Assembly (NCBI RefSeq): GCF_029350945.1
Contig: NZ_JARKMS010000001.1
Location: 312,375 to 376,374 of the forward strand
Length of the DNA stretch: 64,000 nucleotides
Reading direction: 5' to 3'
From: Maribacter huludaoensis
Lineage (GTDB): Bacteria; Bacteroidota; Bacteroidia; Flavobacteriales; Flavobacteriaceae
Numbering within the stretch: the first letter of the stretch is position 1; every line of letters starts with the position of its first letter. Shown piece after piece: positions 41,301 to 49,896 of the stretch. A program made the position numbers and the translations under genes. The notes below the pieces were generated by a model. That model ran no database searches. It was not told where the DNA came from and saw nothing but the letters and a program-made list of their open reading frames with translations.

Positions 41301-42563
41301 ACTGAACTTAACTAAGTTTTCTTCTGCCGCCAACTCTAATTGTTTTCTTTCTGTAATATCCCTAACAATACCCATAATAGTAGTATTGTCAATCATTTTA
41401 GCACTAACTTCTCCGTAAAAAATAGTGCCGTCCTTTTTTATTAATTTTTGTTCTGAACGTATAGTTTTCCCTTTTCTCAATTCAGCATAGTTAACTGATC
41501 GTTTTGTTGTTTCCTCATCAATGGTCAGGTCTGTTATATTAATGTTCAACAACTCAACTTTTGAATAGCCGAACATTTTAATTCCATAAGGATTTACATC
41601 TAAGATGTTTCCCCGAAAATCATTTAAAAATATACCGTCAGAAGCCCCGTCTATTAATGATTTATATCGCTCCTTACTATCTTTTAAAAGCGCTGTTTTT
41701 TCTTCTACTATTCTTTTTAATTTTGCTGGTTGCCGCATTAGGGACCAAGAAAGTATACCACATACTATAGAGAGTAACATGCCCAATAATGAAAAAAGCA
41801 TGGTAGAAGAGTTCATTTTGTTACTGTCCAAGTAGACATACAGTTTCCATTCTCCTTGACTAGTGGTTAGTGGTAAGGTGGTTGCGCTTTCTTTAGATAT
41901 GTTTTTAGAAGCGTAAAACGTTTCTTCAGTATTATCTGCATTGATTTTTACTAATTTATAAGAGAATTTTTCATTGTTGGTACTGTCTAATTGAACTGCA
42001 TTGATGACTGTAGATAGGCGCACAACAGCGGCTACAAAACCATTGAAATCTCCATTTTTATATAAGGGTCTTCTACCAATTATGCCAGAACCACCTTGTT
42101 TAAGGTAAATAGGTCCGGCGGTGTAGTAATCTTTTCTTTCTAGGGTAATTTTGGCACCAAATTTATTGTCTGGGTCATTTAGGATATTCATGCCAATGAC
42201 TTCGTTTCCTTCTAAAGGGTGTACATGGGTAATTACACCCTTTTCATTTACAAGCTCAAGGGCATCAATACTATTGTTGTTGTTTAATAGTAGTTGTGCA
42301 ATGCTGTCAAAATCATCTGGTATACCATAATGATCAACAATAAATGCAAGCGTTTGTGTAGCATTATAGCTTTGACCTAAGATATTTTGTAAATCGATTT
42401 TTAGGCTTGATACCCTATTCTCTATTTCTTGCTGTTCTGTTTGTTGATAAAGCTGGTATTTCTGAAAAGCAATAAACTGGGTTATGATCAAAACAAGTAA
42501 AAATGCCAAAAAACCGTGTAATAAAGGGTTTTTTAAGATGGACCATTTAAAGGTTTCAGACAT
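38352..42563 (-). CDS. CHASE-domain sensor histidine kinase with seven PAS domains
   Basis: 1403 residues. Membrane helix 1 (about 14-33), a periplasmic CHASE-type sensor (about 40-250) and helix 2 (about 255-275) are followed by roughly seven PAS/PAC units (about 300-1150). Units 4 to 6 are close copies, each beginning with a RIGKIGYWD-type sequence and ending in a TKxKEAD linker, which implies recent duplication. The HisKA domain has SHELRAPLSS with His1192, and the ATPase domain ends with DNGVGM and GSGIGLFIVKE. It overlaps or abuts a receiver gene and so forms a two-component pair with multi-signal sensing. The signal is unknown. Confidence 0.95.
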   Translation of the reverse strand: MSETFKWSILKNPLLHGFLAFLLVLIITQFIAFQKYQLYQQTEQQEIENRVSSLKIDLQNILGQSYNATQTLAFIVDHYGIPDDFDSIAQLLLNNNNSIDALELVNEKGVITHVHPLEGNEVIGMNILNDPDNKFGAKITLERKDYYTAGPIYLKQGGSGIIGRRPLYKNGDFNGFVAAVVRLSTVINAVQLDSTNNEKFSYKLVKINADNTEETFYASKNISKESATTLPLTTSQGEWKLYVYLDSNKMNSSTMLFSLLGMLLSIVCGILSWSLMRQPAKLKRIVEEKTALLKDSKERYKSLIDGASDGIFLNDFRGNILDVNPYGIKMFGYSKVELLNINITDLTIDEETTKRSVNYAELRKGKTIRSEQKLIKKDGTIFYGEVSAKMIDNTTIMGIVRDITERKQLELAAEENLVKFSKAYNNRFVGMVIKDHNNRFVDANSYFLDLIGYSLEEIKGKSILELGLIDFSEKLNADPDILALNDSQKIEKLEVDFIAKNGSILHLLLSKEPYEYLGENYSLSTYVNQTEAKKTDEERQRLISIIENSPGFIGLATLSGDPLYLNDAGKKMVELPCDFDVNNSKMFDFFEDSYKSVIINEHLPTIMKTGLWTGEVPLKNFKTNKIIPLEFSGFLIKDKTTNKPIAIGSVGFDLTERKQNQKEILELQSKMDAAIRIGKIGYWDFDIESATFNCSPLMYSIYEMDESTILTISYLESIIHPDDLELHRKKVYDIVKNKINHAFTYRIIVNGKVKYLMVEVEVIREPENLAIKYRGTVIDITKEKEADIEILDLKNKMEIAMRIGKIGYWDYDFSTKILYWSPRLYSIYDVDPKTEITLPFIESLMHPDDLESHRELLSSVTEDVDTYSLNYRIILKDGSIKHIIAEMEVLRNEDKSPNKYRGTIIDITKQKEADFEILDLQAKMNAAIRIGNIGYWHWDMTGNIVEWSKEMYAMHGIDPKTKMTPDLVREIIYEKDVIVLDKKLAKKKGKGDAVPSKYRIQLKDNSFKYFLAFSEIVYDTNGEPLIYHGTSMDITKNVLSELALKESQEKFSKAFQTNLMGMLILDEERRVVDANEMVYAILNTTKKKLLGKTVIDSKEIFIDEVERERLWKKLKEEGEIVNQEYKIRLKNGIKKTLLMSIKPLHLKGKVSYLVNIYDDSKRKEAENSLETQFHELQKTNSELDSFVYSASHELRAPLSSVLGLIQLIQMENINPKLYEHLNMMEKSIERLDDFIKDIIEYSRNKHIALRLEPINFTTLIEHSIESLWYLENTHKINIEINVDDKFNFISDSKRISVLLNNFISNAIKYHDINKADAAIWINVKTTKKEAILIIKDNGVGMAEDQLEKIFEMFYRVSSKVMGSGIGLFIVKEVLSKLKGTINVQSKIGDGSTFTLKIPNEAGK

Positions 42564-43173
42564 TTTTGTTGGTAAGGATTATATAATTATACTAAAAACT
42601 ACAATATAAATAGTATCAGCTTATGCCATGAGGGTAATACGAAGTTAAAAAAGTCATGCTTACAATAGTATTTTTTTTCTATATTTTGTAAGATTTAACT
42701 TCAATATGTAGGTCTTTTATCAGTTGTATTTTTAGTTTTCTACCGGAATTAATTTACTCTTTTTCATTCAATATGGCTAAAAGTGTTTAACTAGATTTTG
42801 TTAAAAGCCCCTATTTTGACTTGTTTTAGACATTTAACTAAAACAAAATATCGTTGAACATATGCTTTTTAACAGATAGGTTTATGTGGTTAATTTATAA
42901 ACCAAGCTATAATTTTACTTATAAGAGAGGTATCAATAGTTTTTTTGGAATAATGGCAGAAACTGTTAGGTTGACTTTAATGTAGGGATGGAAATATAAA
43001 CTTACTCATGTAATTTGTTAAGTAGCCGGTTCCAATAAATGCGTTCAACTATTTATGTATACTATTATTAAGGGAAATTTGCCAATTGAACCTTGCATTT
43101 AAAATGAGATGTTCACTTGGTTTTTATGTTATATAGTGGGGTTTAATTGTTATTTTTATCCAAAATCAATCAA
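42564..43173. other. Divergent intergenic region kinase / antiporter
   Basis: 610 bp, AT-rich, no coding-quality ORF on either strand and no RNA gene recognised. It must hold the promoters of the seven-PAS kinase and the antiporter, but no exact TAnnTTTG element stands out near either start. Confidence 0.5.
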
Positions 43174-45030
43174 ATGCTAGAGCTTGCTGGAATAATCATT
43201 TTAGGAATACTTGCTCAATGGGTGGCTTGGCGCTTAAAACTACCGGCTATTTTACCATTAATTCTTATTGGTTTAATCGTTGGGCCTTTGTCAACATTGT
43301 ATACTGAAGACGGATCAAAAATTATAGAGCCAATTTGGAACGGAGATAAAGGTCTTTTTCCTGGTGAAGGATTGTATTATTTTGTATCGCTGGCCATTAG
43401 TATAATTTTATTTGAAGGCGGACTTACACTTAAGCGATCGGAGATAAAAAATATTGGTCCGGTGATAACTAAATTGATTACTCTAGGTAGTTTAACCACA
43501 TTCTTTGGTGCGGCATTGGCAGCCTACTTTTTATTTGGACTCTCTTGGCAACTATGTTTTTTGTTTTCTGCTTTGATCATTGTAACAGGACCAACGGTAA
43601 TTACCCCTATATTAAGAAACATACCTCTTAAAAAAGATGTTTCGGCAATTTTAAAATGGGAGGGAATCTTGATTGATCCCATTGGTGCATTGGCGGCAGT
43701 ATTGGTCTATGAGTTTATTAGTGTTGGGGAAGGTCAAGCCTATACCATGACTGCATTGATCGAGTTTGCTAAAATTCTGTTATTTGGTTTTACATTCGGA
43801 TTTACCTTTGCCCATGCCCTTACCTTTTTAATCAAAAAGAACTTTATACCACATTATTTATTAAATGTAGTGTCGCTTTCCGTAGTATTGGGAGTCTTTG
43901 TAATGTCGGATGTTTTTGCACACGAATCTGGCTTATTGGCAGTAGTTGTTATGGGTATGGTAATGGGTAACACCAATTTACCTAACATTAAAGAGTTGCT
44001 TTATTTCAAGGAATCTTTAAGTATTTTATTGATATCCATCTTATTTATTCTACTGGCTGCCAACATTGATATTTCTGATCTAGAATTAATATTTACATGG
44101 AAAACGATAGCGCTGTTCTTAGCTATTGTATTGATTATTAGACCACTTGGAGTCTTTTTAAGCTCTATTGGGTCTAATTTAAAGTTTAATGAAAAGCTTT
44201 TTATTAGTTGGGTGGGTCCTAGAGGTATTGTTGCTGCCGGTATAGCGTCCTTATTTGGGTCCAAACTACTTTCTAAAGGAGAAGCAGGAGCAGAGTATAT
44301 AACCCCTTTGGTGTTTATGATTGTACTTGGTACTGTACTTTTAAATGCTACAACGGCTAGGGTTTTCGCTAAGTTAATAGGTGTATTTTTAAATAAATCT
44401 GAAGGAATTTTAATTTTAGGAGCATCAAAAGTATCGCGTTTAATTGGTGAATATTTACATAAGAATGACAGGCATGTTGTGCTTATTGACAATAACCAAT
44501 CTAATATTGACAAGGCCGAAAAGTTGGGGTTAGAGGCAATTTCTGCAAACATATATTCAGATAATTTGACCGATAATATTGAATTGAACGATATTGGGTA
44601 TTTAATGGCATTGACCGCAAACTCAGACATAAATAAGTATGCCATAGATAAGTTTCAAGATGCATTTGGGGAGAACGGGTCCTTTAGGTTGGTAGATGCG
44701 GATGAAATGTCTGATCCAGAGAATAATCCAAAAGAAGGACTGTTTTCGCACACAGATGATTTTATTAAGTTGACGGAAGCTGCTAGAAAATTCCCTGCAA
44801 TTCATGAAATTGAACTTCATGATACCGAACATTATGAAGGCTTGATCGAGATTACCAAAGCAGATGCAGATATTGTTCCTTTATTTTTATTGGACCCAGA
44901 AGGCAATATTCATATTATTACCGCATTTAGTAAAGAGTTTACAGATATTAAGAAGGGTTATAAACTCGCATATTTAGGCAAAATGTTTCCTAATGAAGAC
45001 CCAGACAAAGAAGAGGCAAAACAGAATTAA
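43174..45030 (+). CDS. CPA1-type Na+/H+ antiporter with TrkA-N (RCK-like) domain
   Basis: 618 residues from the ATG at 43174; a TTG nine codons upstream would add an unusual extension. About 12 membrane helices fill residues 1-400, with typical exchanger elements such as LFEGGLTL, TGPTVITPIL and SWVGPRGIVAAGIASL. A cytoplasmic TrkA-N domain follows (about 405-520, GILILGASKVSRLIGEYL with a Rossmann pattern), and the C-terminal ~100 residues resemble a RCK_C-like regulatory part. It exchanges Na+ or K+ for H+ across the inner membrane, probably gated by nucleotide binding. The gene stands alone. Confidence 0.92.
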   Translation: MLELAGIIILGILAQWVAWRLKLPAILPLILIGLIVGPLSTLYTEDGSKIIEPIWNGDKGLFPGEGLYYFVSLAISIILFEGGLTLKRSEIKNIGPVITKLITLGSLTTFFGAALAAYFLFGLSWQLCFLFSALIIVTGPTVITPILRNIPLKKDVSAILKWEGILIDPIGALAAVLVYEFISVGEGQAYTMTALIEFAKILLFGFTFGFTFAHALTFLIKKNFIPHYLLNVVSLSVVLGVFVMSDVFAHESGLLAVVVMGMVMGNTNLPNIKELLYFKESLSILLISILFILLAANIDISDLELIFTWKTIALFLAIVLIIRPLGVFLSSIGSNLKFNEKLFISWVGPRGIVAAGIASLFGSKLLSKGEAGAEYITPLVFMIVLGTVLLNATTARVFAKLIGVFLNKSEGILILGASKVSRLIGEYLHKNDRHVVLIDNNQSNIDKAEKLGLEAISANIYSDNLTDNIELNDIGYLMALTANSDINKYAIDKFQDAFGENGSFRLVDADEMSDPENNPKEGLFSHTDDFIKLTEAARKFPAIHEIELHDTEHYEGLIEITKADADIVPLFLLDPEGNIHIITAFSKEFTDIKKGYKLAYLGKMFPNEDPDKEEAKQN

Positions 45031-45278
45031 AGTTTCATCAACTAGGTTTCTATTAAAAATAATGATCTTCAAAATTAGTTTCTAACAAAATTTTATACAG
45101 CAGCTTTAAAAAAAGTCATCAAAATTAAGTAAGTATTATTTTCTCCGAGCTCCATATTTATAAGACTTTTTTTAATTTATGTGTAATAGAAGTTTTAAGC
45201 GTGTAAAAAATTCTGACAATATTATTTAAAATCATTTCGTTAAGGAGTAAGAAAAACCAACCAAAACCAAATGTTTTT

Positions 45279-45542
45279 ATGAAAAAATCAATTTTATTTT
45301 TAGCCTTAGCAGCTACAGTTACTTTCACGAGTTGTTCAAAAGATGACGATGATAATGGATGTAAATCATGTAGTGCTGCAGACCAAAAAGTTGAAATTTG
45401 CGATAATGGCGACGGAACTTATGATTTATCCGTTGGCGGAGAGAGCGCCGGAACGTTAGATGAATCTGATTTAGACGGGATGTCTCCACAACAAGTAGTA
45501 GACGCAACTTGCGAAGCTTTGAATCTCCTTTCGGATTTCTAA
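45279..45542 (+). CDS. Small cysteine-containing lipoprotein
   Basis: 87 residues. The signal MKKSILFLALAATVTFTSC ends in a lipobox; an Asp-rich linker (SKDDDDNG) follows. The short mature domain has four further features: a CKSC pair, VEICDNGDGTYDLSVGG and a final Cys in DATCEAL, so four Cys could form two disulfides. Small flavobacterial surface lipoproteins often look like this. I recognise no function. It is monocistronic with a perfect 13-bp terminator. Confidence 0.8.
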   Translation: MKKSILFLALAATVTFTSCSKDDDDNGCKSCSAADQKVEICDNGDGTYDLSVGGESAGTLDESDLDGMSPQQVVDATCEALNLLSDF

Positions 45543-45562
45543 AATATCAATTAGATTATTTT

Positions 45563-45600
45563 AAAAGTCTTACATGTTATATGTAAGACTTTTTTATTTT
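45563..45600 (+). terminator. Terminator after the small lipoprotein gene
   Basis: AAAAGTCTTACAT (45563-45575) pairs with ATGTAAGACTTTT (45581-45593) around a 5-nt loop, followed by a T-rich tail. Confidence 0.9.
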
Positions 45601-45688
45601 GGAAACAATTTTCTAAGAAATAAACCCAACTCATCCCTTTTTTATCCCAATTGGGCAGAATCTATTATATAAAAGAGTACCCGGACTA

Positions 45689-45696
45689 TAGTTTTG
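45689..45696 (+). promoter_or_regulatory. -7 promoter element of the receptor/LytTR operon
   Basis: TAGTTTTG, an exact TAnnTTTG match, 36 nt before the ATG at 45733. It also overlaps the TTG at 45694, so that TTG cannot be the start. Confidence 0.55.
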
Positions 45697-45732
45697 CGAT
45701 ATCAATTAAATCCAATAAAAAAACGACCAGTC

Positions 45733-48072
45733 ATGAAATTAAGATTTGCTTTTCTAATAGTAGCGCTTTTAATCACAGTTAGCTCAATTGCTCAAAATTC
45801 AATTAACGGTATAATTACGGACACATCAAAAGAGTCACTTTCTTTCGCCAATATCATTCTCTATGAATTAGGAAAAGAAGAGCCGTTAACCGGAGCTATT
45901 AGTAATAATATTGGAGTTTATGAATTTAAAAACATCGCAGATGGCACCTATGTTATAGAAGTATCGGTATTGGGCTTTGAAACTAAAAAATCTGAAGAAC
46001 TTCAATTATTAGGATCAGATTTGGAAGTAGATTTTACTTTACAAGAAGAAACCCAAAATTTAGATGAGGTCGTGGTAAAAAGTAAAAGACCTCAAATAAA
46101 ACAAACGGCAGAAAAGCTTATTGTAAATCTTGAAAACTCGGATATGGTGAATACCAACCTACAGGATGTTGTAAAAAAAGTTCCGGGTATTATTTTGACC
46201 AACGGTAATGTAAGTTATGCCGGCCAAGGTAATATTAGAATACTCATAAACGGCAAGACTACGGATTATATGGATACGGCGAGCTTACTTAGAGATTTGC
46301 CCGCAGACAATATTTCTAAGGTAGAATTAATACAGCAACCAGGTTCGGAATACGATGCAGAAGGGGCAGGACCAATTTTAAACATCATTTTAAAGAATAA
46401 CGTAAAACTAGGTACGCATGGTAATGTAAAACAAATGGTAGGCTATGAGAACAGATTTGAATATGCTACTAGTGCTTCAGTCGCCAGTTATAAAAACAAA
46501 CTTAATTGGCAATTAAGTGCAGGATATAGAAAATCTACTTCTAGAGATGATTTAATATTGTCTCGTAAAGTTCTTGAAGATACTTATGAACAAACCTCAA
46601 AATCTGCTTTTGACCCCATAATCATTAATATTGGAGCAGGTGTTGACTATTATCTGTCAGACAAGCATTCAGTTGGTGTAAGTGGTAGAATAGTCAACAG
46701 CGATTCTGATCGGGTTTCCAATAACAATACCACCATATCAAGTGCTTCATCAGAGATTAGCTTGTTAACCGATAATAGTTTTGATCGTAACAGAAGTATT
46801 TATACCGTAAACCCATATTACGAATTTAAGGATGATAAAAACAAACTGGTACTTGATTACAATTTTGTTGATTATGGGTATGATAACGAAAACAATTTAT
46901 TTCAGGTAGGTACATCAGAATTACCTTATGATAATAGGCGTTACTTTCAAGATGCAGCCTATAGAATTAATACATATAAAGCTGACTATAAACGAACGGT
47001 CAATGAGAATTTCTCTTGGAATGCCGGAGCTAAATTTTCAGATGTAGCATCAGATAGTGATTTGCAATCTTTTACAGAAGATGAGGAAGGTGTATTTCAG
47101 TTTCAACCGGCAGAGAGCAACAGGTTCTTGGTAGATGAAACAATTTTGGCGTTGTATTCTAAATTAAACGTAAAGGTTGATAAGTGGAGTTTTTCTGGCG
47201 GATTGCGTTGGGAAGAAAGTGATACCCAAGGTACTGCAACCACTACTGGGGAAACAAGAACAAGAAAAATATCAAAGCTATTTCCAAGTGTTAGCCTAAG
47301 CCGAGAAATTACGGAAGAAATCAGTGCTAACCTTGCATACAGCTATAGAATTCGCAGACCGTCCTACAGCTCGCTAAATTCTTTCGTGTATTTCTATGAT
47401 CCGTTTACTTTTGAAGAAGGAAATCCCAATCTAAAACCTGCCTTTACTAACAGCTATCAATTTAATTTAACGTATGAAAACCAACCGTTCTTTAATATAA
47501 GTTATAGAGAAACCTCAGATCAATTATTTGAAATCATAACCCAAAACGATGCATCTGCCGAGACTTCTAGATCAATGATCAATTTGGCACAGAACAAAAA
47601 TTGGAATTTTAGTCTATTTGCACCCTTAAGTTTTATTAACGGATTAGATGGTTATACAGGTATAATTGCCAATCATAATCGTTACGCATCAGAAAATCTA
47701 GATCCTGAGCTAGATTTATCTAAGTGGAGCATTACCTGGTTTACGAGCGCTGAATATGAATTGCCCTGGGAAATCAATTCAGAAATATCCGGATACTACA
47801 CCTCCGGAGGTTTAGAAGGTATTATTGAATATGATTGGATGGCAGGTATTGATATTGCCATTAGTAAAAGTTTTCTTGATGACAAATTAAAGGTTAGTTT
47901 AGAGTACGAAGAGTTGATACAAAGACCTTTTACAGGTACTGTAAGGTATGATAATGTAGATGCAACCATCGTTTCTAATTGGGCCAGAAACAATGTATTT
48001 TTACAATTGAACTATAGTTTTGGTTCAAAATTCGGAAAAAACAATAAGCGAGAGAACGCTTCAAAAGAGTAA
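45733..48072 (+). CDS. Outer-membrane beta-barrel receptor (CarboxypepD-regulatory, TonB-receptor-like) 1
   Basis: 779 residues from the ATG at 45733. A signal peptide (about 1-21, ends SSIAQ) is followed by a carboxypeptidase-regulatory beta-sandwich (about 23-105, NGIITDTSKESLSFANI), a plug domain (about 110-220, including VVKKVPGIILTNG and GSEYDAEGAGPILNI) and a large beta-barrel to the C-terminus. This is the OMP_b-brl_3 layout related to TonB-dependent receptors. The next two genes, 40 and 10 nt apart, encode a LytS-type kinase and LytTR regulator, so the receptor is probably the target or the outer-membrane input of that system. Confidence 0.92.
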   Translation: MKLRFAFLIVALLITVSSIAQNSINGIITDTSKESLSFANIILYELGKEEPLTGAISNNIGVYEFKNIADGTYVIEVSVLGFETKKSEELQLLGSDLEVDFTLQEETQNLDEVVVKSKRPQIKQTAEKLIVNLENSDMVNTNLQDVVKKVPGIILTNGNVSYAGQGNIRILINGKTTDYMDTASLLRDLPADNISKVELIQQPGSEYDAEGAGPILNIILKNNVKLGTHGNVKQMVGYENRFEYATSASVASYKNKLNWQLSAGYRKSTSRDDLILSRKVLEDTYEQTSKSAFDPIIINIGAGVDYYLSDKHSVGVSGRIVNSDSDRVSNNNTTISSASSEISLLTDNSFDRNRSIYTVNPYYEFKDDKNKLVLDYNFVDYGYDNENNLFQVGTSELPYDNRRYFQDAAYRINTYKADYKRTVNENFSWNAGAKFSDVASDSDLQSFTEDEEGVFQFQPAESNRFLVDETILALYSKLNVKVDKWSFSGGLRWEESDTQGTATTTGETRTRKISKLFPSVSLSREITEEISANLAYSYRIRRPSYSSLNSFVYFYDPFTFEEGNPNLKPAFTNSYQFNLTYENQPFFNISYRETSDQLFEIITQNDASAETSRSMINLAQNKNWNFSLFAPLSFINGLDGYTGIIANHNRYASENLDPELDLSKWSITWFTSAEYELPWEINSEISGYYTSGGLEGIIEYDWMAGIDIAISKSFLDDKLKVSLEYEELIQRPFTGTVRYDNVDATIVSNWARNNVFLQLNYSFGSKFGKNNKRENASKE

Positions 48073-48112
48073 CAAAACCGTATTAAACAAGACAATTAAT
48101 ACAGTATAGTAA

Positions 48113-49120
48113 ATGAACACGAAACTAAATAAGTCAGACTTCATATTGCTGGGTGTCATTATAGGCGTAACATCACTTCTTAATGTTTGGCAATATTATG
48201 TGTATGGTAATGATCTGTTAGAATTTATAGTTGATATTCCAACATACATAATTATGGCATGCATTGCCATTGGGCTATTTATGTATTGGTTGTTGCCAAA
48301 TTTTTTATTGAAGAACACAAACTATTTCTTGTTCATTAGTTTGGCAATTGTAATCTTGACCGTTACAGGTTTTATAGAAAACCTTGCCGGGTATTGGTCA
48401 TGTGAAAATGATTGCAGAACATACCCGGTTTGGCACAGAGCATTATTGGACGGTCTTTTTGCCGGGGCGGATAATGTAGGTATTCCTTTGGGGATTTTGT
48501 TGACAAAGAAGTTTTATGAAAGCCAAACACAGGTTGTAAAAATTCAAAAACAACAGAAGGAAAATGAGCTTAAGCTTTTGCGTTCGCAATTAGACCCTCA
48601 TTTTCTATTTAACAATCTAAACACTTTAGATGCTTTAATAGACAGTAATGCCAATAAGGCAAAAGAATATATAAATCGTCTTTCACTAATCTATAGATAC
48701 TTGATTCAAACAAAAGATGCCGAGGTCATGGAGCTATCTGAAGAAATGAACTTAGCGGATAATTATATGTTTCTGATACAGACCCGATTTGGTGATGATT
48801 ATAGTTTTCATATCCATAAGAACATTGATTTTTCCAATAAATTTTTACCCACCGGTGCTATACAGACGTTATTAGAAAATGTAGTAAAACATAACAAAGC
48901 AAGTGGAGAAAATAAAATACATACTAGTATTGATATTGATGAGAATTGGTTGACAGTTACAAACAACAAATTGAAATTTGCATCACCAAAGGATAGTTTG
49001 GGCACGGGACTAATCAACCTAAAAGCAAGATATCAATTACTCTCCAAAGAGGTCCCTAAAATAGAAGAAAGTGAAAAGGAATTTAAGATTTCGATTCCAA
49101 TAATTAAATTAAGTAACTAA
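48113..49120 (+). CDS. LytS/YehU-type sensor histidine kinase
   Basis: 335 residues. Four membrane helices (about 10-30, 42-62, 70-90 and 112-130) are followed by a coiled coil and the His_kinase domain. The phospho-accepting His163 is in SQLDPHFLFNNLN, the hallmark of this family. A reduced ATPase domain with TLLENVVKHNKAS completes it. The periplasmic loop between helices 3 and 4 has three features: WSCENDCRTYP with two cysteines that could form a disulfide. It is encoded between the receptor and its LytTR regulator, 10 nt upstream of the latter. Confidence 0.94.
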   Translation: MNTKLNKSDFILLGVIIGVTSLLNVWQYYVYGNDLLEFIVDIPTYIIMACIAIGLFMYWLLPNFLLKNTNYFLFISLAIVILTVTGFIENLAGYWSCENDCRTYPVWHRALLDGLFAGADNVGIPLGILLTKKFYESQTQVVKIQKQQKENELKLLRSQLDPHFLFNNLNTLDALIDSNANKAKEYINRLSLIYRYLIQTKDAEVMELSEEMNLADNYMFLIQTRFGDDYSFHIHKNIDFSNKFLPTGAIQTLLENVVKHNKASGENKIHTSIDIDENWLTVTNNKLKFASPKDSLGTGLINLKARYQLLSKEVPKIEESEKEFKISIPIIKLSN

Positions 49121-49130
49121 TTGGAAGCAT

Positions 49131-49895
49131 ATGACACTTTTAATTTTAGAGGATGAAATTCCCGCATACCAGAAACTATTAAGTCATCTTAAAACATTTT
49201 TTGAAGGCGATGTAACAAGCCATTGGGCAAGATCTATTGCAGAAGGCAGGGATCTTTTAGAAGCGAACTCATACGATCTTATTTTGTCTGACATTAAGTT
49301 GTTAGACGGTATTTCTTTTGACCTGTTCAATGCCGTAGAAGTGAGTTGTCCAATAATATTTTGCTCCGCTTATGACGATTATTTGTTTCAGGCATTCAAT
49401 ACCAACGGAATTGCCTATATTTTAAAACCATATACAAATACCGATTTCATAAAAGCTCTGGAAAAATATCAGTCTCTGTTCAAGCAGGGCGAATACGATA
49501 GTAAGTTGAGCAACGAAACTTTAAATGCATTAAAACTGGCGTTACAAGAAGAGCAGACCAATTATAAGAAGCGTTTTGTAATAAAGCGCCCCAATGGTAT
49601 TCAATTATTGAACACTTCTGAAATTAGTTTGATCGAAGCTTCAGGAGATTTCTGCATCGCCATAGACAAAGAAGGTAAACGACATCCCATATCGCAAACT
49701 ATTGGCAGCATAGTACAACAACTATCGCCCAATAAGTTCTTTAAAATCAATCGTAGTCAAATAGTACATATTGATTATATAGAACAAATAGAGAGCCATT
49801 TTAAAAACCGTTTACTTATAACCATTAAAGGCTGTAAAGAAAAAGCAATGACCAGTACTTCTACTACTTCCGATTTTAGAAAGTGGTTAGAGTAA
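49131..49895 (+). CDS. LytTR-family response regulator
   Basis: 254 residues. The receiver domain (about 1-120) shows LEDE at 6-9, phospho-acceptor Asp54 in LILSDIKLL, and the conserved Lys in YILKPYT. A LytTR DNA-binding domain occupies about 150-254 (FVIKRPNGIQLLNTSEISLIEASGDF ... FKINRSQIVHIDYIE in shortened form). It acts with the preceding sensor kinase. LytTR proteins bind paired imperfect direct repeats; obvious candidate targets are the promoters of the three receptor genes nearby. Ends 1 nt before the convergent lepA. Confidence 0.95.
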   Translation: MTLLILEDEIPAYQKLLSHLKTFFEGDVTSHWARSIAEGRDLLEANSYDLILSDIKLLDGISFDLFNAVEVSCPIIFCSAYDDYLFQAFNTNGIAYILKPYTNTDFIKALEKYQSLFKQGEYDSKLSNETLNALKLALQEEQTNYKKRFVIKRPNGIQLLNTSEISLIEASGDFCIAIDKEGKRHPISQTIGSIVQQLSPNKFFKINRSQIVHIDYIEQIESHFKNRLLITIKGCKEKAMTSTSTTSDFRKWLE

Positions 49896-49896
49896 G

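Noticed and set aside
43147-43173. TTG start extending the antiporter by nine residues
   Set aside because: An ATG at 43174 begins the usual membrane helix directly; the extension is not similar to antiporter N-termini.
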